Positions 5,076-9,514 of a stretch of 9,514 nucleotides of DNA are shown here, in pieces. The stretch is from an uncultured Bacilli bacterium (lineage in GTDB: Bacteria; Bacillota_I; Bacilli_A; RF39; UBA660). The notes below the pieces were generated by a model. The model saw only the letters and a program-made list of their open reading frames with translations. It was not told where the DNA came from and did not search any database. The DNA is taken from NCBI GenBank assembly GCA_934148875.1, contig CAKPDJ010000050.1, positions 1 through 9,514 of the forward strand, in the 5' to 3' direction. The stretch's first letter is position 1; each line of letters opens with the position of its first letter. The translations under genes and the position numbers were made by a program.

Positions 5076-7168
5076 GAACCTCCACCTCCACAAGAAGAAC
5101 ATCCGCCACCGCAAGAAGAACATCCTCCACCGCATCCTGATGAGCCAGATGAATCAGATGGGATGAATACAGAATCAGATAAACTATTTAATGAATCAAT
5201 GTTGCTATAATCAAAATTACCCATATCATTAGTTGGAGTAGGAATATTTTCAAATTTTTCAACCCATTTTTTTGAAACATCCAAAACGTAAGCATATGGT
5301 AAAATGTCATAGAAGTAATTAGGATTTTGTTCTACTAACATTTCTATTTGACTTTTTTCTGCTAACTCTATATATTTCTTAAATCCATTTATTTTGGCTT
5401 TAATTTGTTCCCCATATGAATTTTTTCTTTTCATTAATATAGAAAAAATAAAAGTTATTATATTTGAAACAAAAGCTATAATATATATAATATTTAATTT
5501 AGGGTTTAAATCTTCAAATTTACAATATGAAAGTCCCCATAGAATTGTACAAATAAAGAAGCCCAAACTAGTAATTAGCATACATTTATATGAATTTAAA
5601 TCATTTATTATATCATCAAAACTATTTCTAACATTTTCTCCTACATCATTAAACACTTTGTAAAACGTATGGTTCTTCGATAAAACTGTTTCATCTGCAT
5701 CTTCAAATAGAGCATCATAAACTATTTTCTCATTAGAACTCATTTCTTGCTTATATTTAAAATCATTTAAAAGTAGTTCATTTTTAATTGCATTAATTTG
5801 TTCATTAGTATATTGATTAATACTATCACTTTCAATTTTTATATAACCCTTATCAACCAAATACTTTGAATCTTCATAAAAATTACTAAAATCTGAAGTA
5901 ATTACATTTTCATTAATACCGTTAGGAAGATACTTTTTCATAATTTCAGTTGCTTTATAATGCGCATCAATAAAATGAGCTTTATATTCTTTCAACTTTA
6001 TAATTTTTATTTCTCTTTTAATATACTTACTAACATCAGTAATATTTGATTTAACAATAGTTTGAGTAGTTCTGTCTTCAGACTCAATTATTTTAATAAA
6101 ACCTTTACTAGCTAATTCTATAATTAAGGCTATTGATAATTTTCTTCCAGTATCTCTTTTATGTAAATAACCAATCTCAGCAGCATCTAAATTTTCTGGA
6201 GGATAAAATTCAACAGTTCCAGGAACTTTATTTAAATCTTTTCCATTCTTTCTCCATAAAATAATTGATAAAATTGCAAATACTATGCATGCAAGGCAAA
6301 GTGTTAAAGAAATTATTCCATAATTATTACTTTCACCAACAAAATAGTTTTCGGGTAATTCTATGTCAATGGTTAAAGCATTATTTAATTTATATTTTGA
6401 TGATAAATTAGCATAAATAGTATTTCCACTAACTTGATAGTTAACATATGACGTAATATCTTGGTTTCTATATTTATCAGCGAAAAATTTTATACTGTTT
6501 TTGGAATTGAATGCTCTAGGCAAATTAATTACTACTGATGCATTTTTAATTTCTGTTCCCCAATAGTCGCCAAATGCATGAAAAATAAATTCATCAAAAT
6601 TTTTGTAAGGATCAGCACCTATATCATAAGTATAATCTATTTCGTAAGTACGATTTCCAACAGGCAGAGCATAATCCGCATTACCAATTTTAATTCTTTC
6701 TTTACCACTAACAGTATCTATAGTATAGTTGTCTCCAATTGCTTTTAAATTACTTAATTTAGCTTTTCTCGACTGAGTTATTCCATCTTTACTAGTGTAT
6801 TCTAACCAAGACGGAATAAATTTATATATACCATGATGTCCACTTTCATAAAAATTAACTGTTATATATTCTTTGACATCAACAGAATTTGATTCACTAA
6901 CATCCATAATAATTTTGTATTCTTCTATTGTAAATCCATCAGCATGAGATGTAGGGACTGATGTTCTATTTGCTCTATTATCTAGCAGAATAATACTAAA
7001 TACAATCATTGATAAAAAACCAAGAGCTAAAAATATACCACTTTTCTTATACAACTTATTATACGTACTATCTGACGTTCCAACTTTTTGAAATACTCTT
7101 TGAAAAACAATAAAAAGAATAGCAAAAGACACAAATGGTATTGAACTTGAAAAAACTTTACTATACAT
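5069..7168 (-). CDS. DUF2207 membrane protein with Cys/Gly-rich repeat tail
   Basis: This 699-residue protein has two N-terminal membrane helices (about 10-30 and 44-62), an extracytoplasmic DUF2207 domain (about 78-275, with FTIEEYKIIMDVSE and GIYKFIP), a third helix (285-305), a cytoplasmic region starting PGTVEFYPPENLDAAEIGYL (316-335), two further helices (about 529-547 and 558-578), and a cytoplasmic part with LPYAYVLDVSKKWVEKFE (623-640). DUF2207 proteins usually follow lemA and end in Gly/Ser-rich tails. Here the end reads C679-GGG-C683-SS-C686-GGG-C690-SS-C693-GGGGSW. Predicted topology leaves this tail in the cytoplasm, where a radical SAM enzyme could reach it. The ATG lies 8 bp after lemA, with AGGT (shared with the lemA stop) as a modest ribosome site. 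The extra N-terminal helix is unlike the simple signal peptide I expect in the family. Function is unknown; an envelope role is inferred from lemA linkage. Confidence 0.88.
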   Translation of the reverse strand: MYSKVFSSSIPFVSFAILFIVFQRVFQKVGTSDSTYNKLYKKSGIFLALGFLSMIVFSIILLDNRANRTSVPTSHADGFTIEEYKIIMDVSESNSVDVKEYITVNFYESGHHGIYKFIPSWLEYTSKDGITQSRKAKLSNLKAIGDNYTIDTVSGKERIKIGNADYALPVGNRTYEIDYTYDIGADPYKNFDEFIFHAFGDYWGTEIKNASVVINLPRAFNSKNSIKFFADKYRNQDITSYVNYQVSGNTIYANLSSKYKLNNALTIDIELPENYFVGESNNYGIISLTLCLACIVFAILSIILWRKNGKDLNKVPGTVEFYPPENLDAAEIGYLHKRDTGRKLSIALIIELASKGFIKIIESEDRTTQTIVKSNITDVSKYIKREIKIIKLKEYKAHFIDAHYKATEIMKKYLPNGINENVITSDFSNFYEDSKYLVDKGYIKIESDSINQYTNEQINAIKNELLLNDFKYKQEMSSNEKIVYDALFEDADETVLSKNHTFYKVFNDVGENVRNSFDDIINDLNSYKCMLITSLGFFICTILWGLSYCKFEDLNPKLNIIYIIAFVSNIITFIFSILMKRKNSYGEQIKAKINGFKKYIELAEKSQIEMLVEQNPNYFYDILPYAYVLDVSKKWVEKFENIPTPTNDMGNFDYSNIDSLNSLSDSVFIPSDSSGSSGCGGGCSSCGGGCSSCGGGGSW
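5090..5131 (-). repeat. Two 21-bp tandem repeats coding the Cys/Gly tail
   Basis: Units 5090-5110 and 5111-5131 differ at only two of 21 positions, and a degenerate third partial copy follows toward the stop codon. Each codes a CGGGCSS heptad. The near identity at DNA level indicates recent duplication of the tail unit. Confidence 0.85.
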
Positions 7169-7176
7169 ACTTTGAC

Positions 7177-7728
7177 CTACAATTCAACCTTTACGTTATT
7201 GCGCTCATCAGTATTAGCTTCAAACATTGCTTTTGACTTGTAGCCAAATAATTTAGCAAAAACATTACTAGGAAACATTTCAATTTTATTATTATATACT
7301 CTAACAGCACCATTATAATATTTTCTGGCATTAGCGATATCATCTTCTACTTGCACTAATTGCTTGCTCAAATCTTTAAAACTTTCATTTGCTTTTAATT
7401 CGGGATAATTTTCTACAATTGCCATTATTTTTCCTAATCTTTGTGATATTTTATTATTTACATCTACCTTTGTAGAATCATTCATTTTTTCATATGGAAC
7501 ATTTCGTAAATTAACTATTTCTTTTAGAGCTTCTTCTTCATGTTTGGCATACCCTTTCACAATTTCAACAACATTAGGAATTAAATCCCATCTCTTTTTT
7601 AAGTAAACATCCATTGTTGAAAAAGCTTCTTTTACCTGATTATTTAATTTTACAAAACTATTATAGCAAACTAATAAATATATAACCATTAAAGCTATAA
7701 TAGCAACTATAATATATATTATAGTCAT
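7177..7728 (-). CDS. lemA: LemA family membrane protein
   Basis: The product has one N-terminal membrane helix (about residues 2-20) and a coiled-coil-rich domain with the LemA signatures: YNSFVKLNNQVKEAFSTMDV, KKRWDLIPNVVEIVKGYAKHEE, YPELKANESFKDLSKQL and ARKYYNGAVRVYNNKIEMFPSN, ending with a KLFGYK/MFEA segment. Length (183 residues) is normal, so it is intact. Start: the frame opens at a GTG at 7737, but that GTG is part of the ribosome site AGGTGA; the ATG at 7728, five bases beyond it, is the better start. It is first in the operon, 8 bp before the DUF2207 gene, the usual lemA partner. LemA proteins are membrane-anchored with the helical domain attached; their molecular role is unsettled. 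Confidence 0.93.
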   Translation of the reverse strand: MTIIYIIVAIIALMVIYLLVCYNSFVKLNNQVKEAFSTMDVYLKKRWDLIPNVVEIVKGYAKHEEEALKEIVNLRNVPYEKMNDSTKVDVNNKISQRLGKIMAIVENYPELKANESFKDLSKQLVQVEDDIANARKYYNGAVRVYNNKIEMFPSNVFAKLFGYKSKAMFEANTDERNNVKVEL

Positions 7729-7805
7729 TTCATTCACCTTCCTTTTCTAAATAATTAAAAAACTCTTTCTACCTATTTCATACCACCTACCTATATTACA
7801 CATAA

Positions 7806-7833
7806 AGTATAGCATAAATTTTATACTTTTAAA
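7806..7833 (-). promoter_or_regulatory. Promoter of the lemA operon with overlapping inverted repeat
   Basis: The minus strand carries an extended -10, TGCTATACT (TATACT at 7806-7811). An AT-rich -35 (TTTAAA, 7828-7833) is 16 nt upstream. An inverted repeat AAAGTATA/TATACTTT (7804-7811/7822-7829) covers the -10 and part of the spacer and could be an operator. The leader would be about 70 nt. Confidence 0.55.
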
Positions 7834-7890
7834 ACAGTTTAAAAGGGTTATTCTAAATAAATACATAAAATAGAAAAAACGGAAAAACAG

Positions 7891-7919
7891 TTGACACATA
7901 CATTTGTTTATGATATAAT
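7891..7919 (+). promoter_or_regulatory. Consensus sigma-A promoter of the J-domain gene
   Basis: TTGACA (7891-7896), a 17-nt spacer and TATAAT (7914-7919) match the consensus exactly. Transcription should start near 7926, leaving a leader of about 17 nt with the ribosome site AAGGGGG at 7931-7937, five bases before the ATG. Confidence 0.92.
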
Positions 7920-7942
7920 ACCAACCAATTAAGGGGGTAATT

Positions 7943-9349
7943 ATGGATTACAAACAAGCACTAGCAATCCTTGGCTTAGCTGAAGGATTTACTGCAGATG
8001 AATTAAAGAAAAAATATAGAGAATTATCTATGAAATGGCATCCTGATAAGGGTGGAGATGAAGAGATGATGAAGCAAGTTAATGTTGCATATGAAACATT
8101 AAAAAATAAAACAACAAACGCCCAAAAAGAAACAAGCAATGAGAAATCTAATCAGTATTATGAACTTAAAAGAAAACTAGAAGTGTATAGAAGTAAAAGG
8201 AACTATGCACCAGGAACTTTAGAACATAAATATGCTGAAGAAATCAATAAAGCTATAAATAATTTTAATATTATATATAAATATGCACCAATGTCGTATT
8301 TCGATTGTTTAAGGATCATTACAGATTTATTTTCAGATTATAAAAATAAATTTTGTCAAGATATACCAAAGTCTTTCTTAGAAAAATATAGTAATATTAA
8401 TGAAATGTGTCCGTTCGATGAATATGTTCAAAGACTCGAAAAAATTAAGAATGAATATAAAAAAATAGAAACTACACTAGATGATATTATAAACTCTATT
8501 GATAGAAAACTTAATATTAAGGTAATTAAAAAAATTAATGAAGTCAGAGACATGACTTTAAAAGAAATTATTGATGGTAAAATCAGTTTACAAGATGGCA
8601 CATATATATTACGTTGCACAATAATGCAAATTATTGCAAAACAAGATGGACTTGAACCAAAAATTAATGAAACATATAAATCCTTAGTAAACAATTTTTC
8701 TGCAAGAATGCTTGAACTAAATTATAAGGATACAGACCAAATTAGAATAGCAACTAAAGTATTTGAAGAAGCTCTAAAAATGTTAAGCCTTATCGAAAAT
8801 GGTACTTTAAAAGAAGATATGCTATCAACACTTAAAAAATTAACTTTTAAAGATAAAGATGAACTTCAAAAATCAGATGATGACAAATTATATATAACTA
8901 GAGATGGCAATGGCAAACCGGAATTTATTTTTAAGGAATCAGAAGTTGGAGACGTTGTCAGTTTTTATAGAAAAGCGAATTATTATGGAGAAATTGTGGC
9001 ACGAAAATATGATTCAAACAAAGAATATTTTTACGATAAATATATGAGTCTTAAAGAATATTTAGCTCAAGCTAAGTTTATTAATAAATGTGTTTATGAA
9101 GGAGTGAATGTTGTTGAAATTCAACTTTATAGTCTAGGAAACGTTACCATTTATTTAGATGGTTGTCATGATATATGGTCCATTGAAGTTAACCCTACAA
9201 GTGGAGTTCCAACAACAGACAATTACTATACTGAAAAATATGGCACTAAATATAAAGATAAACAAGTATTAATAGATGAAATATATCAAAGTTTTATAGA
9301 ATTAATTGGGCCTTTACATAAAGAAAAACATAAGGAAAAAACAAAATAA
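7943..9349 (+). CDS. J-domain (DnaJ-like, class C) protein with novel C-terminal region
   Basis: Residues 3-56 form a J domain: YKQALAILGLAEGFTADELKKKYRELSMKWHPDKGGDEE, with the HPD tripeptide at 33-35, which stimulates the ATPase of Hsp70 (DnaK). There is no Gly/Phe region, no CxxCxGxG zinc finger and no recognisable DnaJ substrate-binding domains, so it is not DnaJ itself but a J-protein with a specialised partner or site. Residues 60-310 are mostly helical and charged, with possible coiled coils (70-85, 160-210). Residues about 325-455 look like a mixed alpha/beta domain (EVGDVVSFYRKANYYGEIVARK, NVVEIQLYSLGNVTIYLDGCHDIWSIEV). I recognise no family there. No membrane segment is seen, so it is cytosolic. 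A perfect sigma-A promoter suggests high, unregulated expression. It is divergent from the lemA operon; a functional link is only possible. Confidence 0.85.
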   Translation: MDYKQALAILGLAEGFTADELKKKYRELSMKWHPDKGGDEEMMKQVNVAYETLKNKTTNAQKETSNEKSNQYYELKRKLEVYRSKRNYAPGTLEHKYAEEINKAINNFNIIYKYAPMSYFDCLRIITDLFSDYKNKFCQDIPKSFLEKYSNINEMCPFDEYVQRLEKIKNEYKKIETTLDDIINSIDRKLNIKVIKKINEVRDMTLKEIIDGKISLQDGTYILRCTIMQIIAKQDGLEPKINETYKSLVNNFSARMLELNYKDTDQIRIATKVFEEALKMLSLIENGTLKEDMLSTLKKLTFKDKDELQKSDDDKLYITRDGNGKPEFIFKESEVGDVVSFYRKANYYGEIVARKYDSNKEYFYDKYMSLKEYLAQAKFINKCVYEGVNVVEIQLYSLGNVTIYLDGCHDIWSIEVNPTSGVPTTDNYYTEKYGTKYKDKQVLIDEIYQSFIELIGPLHKEKHKEKTK

Positions 9350-9350
9350 A

Positions 9351-9514
9351 ATAATAAATTCAAGTAATATTAAGGGCAAAGAAGATTTAGGAGAATCATT
9401 TGTTGATTGGTATGAAATTGTTGATGTTAAAGATGGGAAAGACATTTTAGCAGAAAAACCATTTGATTTTAAAACTAAAATTAATAGAAATGTTAAATTA
9501 AAAGCAGTTTTTAA
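9351..9514 (+). pseudogene. Start-less fragment resembling an InlB/Listeria-Bacteroides repeat
   Basis: Directly after the J-domain stop, a frame open from 9306 reads ...SFVDWYEIVDVKDGKD... PFDFKTKINRNVKLKAVF and runs off the right edge. The pattern (FVxWY, then FDFxTxIxxNVxLxAxF) matches one repeat of the InlB B-repeat/List-Bact family found in Gram-positive surface proteins. No ATG or GTG lies in this frame, and TTG at 9306 has no ribosome site and lies inside the J-domain gene. It is either the decayed remnant of a surface protein, or the 5' part is lost or frameshifted; the rest lies outside the window. It is in a different frame from the J-domain gene (+1), so read-through alone would not join them. 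Confidence 0.5.

Noticed and set aside
5076..5135. N-terminal extension of the radical SAM protein (MRWRMFFLRWRM...)
   Set aside because: It is the repeat-encoding tail of the DUF2207 gene read in another frame; radical SAM homology begins after the GTG at 5075.
9320..9350. Programmed -1 frameshift at AAAAAAC joining the J-domain gene to the downstream frame
   Set aside because: The heptamer is not in the required phase, and the downstream frame is +1, not -1; a cytosolic J-protein joined to a secreted repeat also makes little sense.

Overview
The window is very AT-rich and densely packed. It has short intergenic spacers, AGGTGA/GGAGG-type ribosome binding sites, sigma-A-like promoters and GTG as well as ATG starts. 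Together with the families present (DUF3781, XRE-VanZ, LemA/DUF2207, SPASM radical SAM, InlB-type repeat) this points to a low-GC Bacillota or Bacilli-like anaerobe, probably host- or gut-associated; that placement is inference. The standard code fits: tryptophan is TGG and none of the readable stop codons is TGA.

Layout. (1) 1-43: a MerR-type promoter (19-bp spacer with a dyad between -35 and -10) firing leftward out of the window. (2) 83-801, minus: a two-gene unit, a Cys-rich zinc-ribbon-like protein followed by a DUF3781 protein. (3) 802-1486: a long non-coding stretch with a probable promoter for unit 2, a perfect 15-bp palindrome, a nested inverted-repeat region (986-1109) that folds like a three-way junction, a putative plus-strand small RNA with its own extended -10 promoter and intrinsic terminator (about 1171-1284), a further hairpin, and a terminator serving the next unit. 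(4) 1487-3741, minus: three overlapping genes, a membrane protein, an XRE-VanZ fusion and a second membrane protein. (5) 4024-7728, minus: the operon lemA - DUF2207 membrane protein - radical SAM/SPASM enzyme, ending in a clear intrinsic terminator. (6) 7943-9349, plus: a J-domain protein divergent from lemA, with a perfect TTGACA-17-TATAAT promoter. (7) about 9351-9514, plus: an open frame without a start codon that resembles an InlB/Listeria-Bacteroides repeat and runs off the right edge.

The most interesting system is unit 5. The DUF2207 protein ends in a Gly/Ser/Cys tail made of near-perfect 21-bp repeats (CGGGCSS units, five cysteines), in place of the cysteine-poor glycine-rich tail I associate with this family. 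The very next gene, overlapping by 7 nt (GTGGTAA), is a radical SAM enzyme with a SPASM-like C-terminus. SPASM radical SAM enzymes commonly modify Cys/Gly-rich peptides, for example by thioether formation. The simplest reading is that the tail of this membrane protein is the enzyme's substrate: a post-translationally modified membrane protein rather than a classical small RiPP precursor. This is inferred from gene order and sequence composition and is untested.
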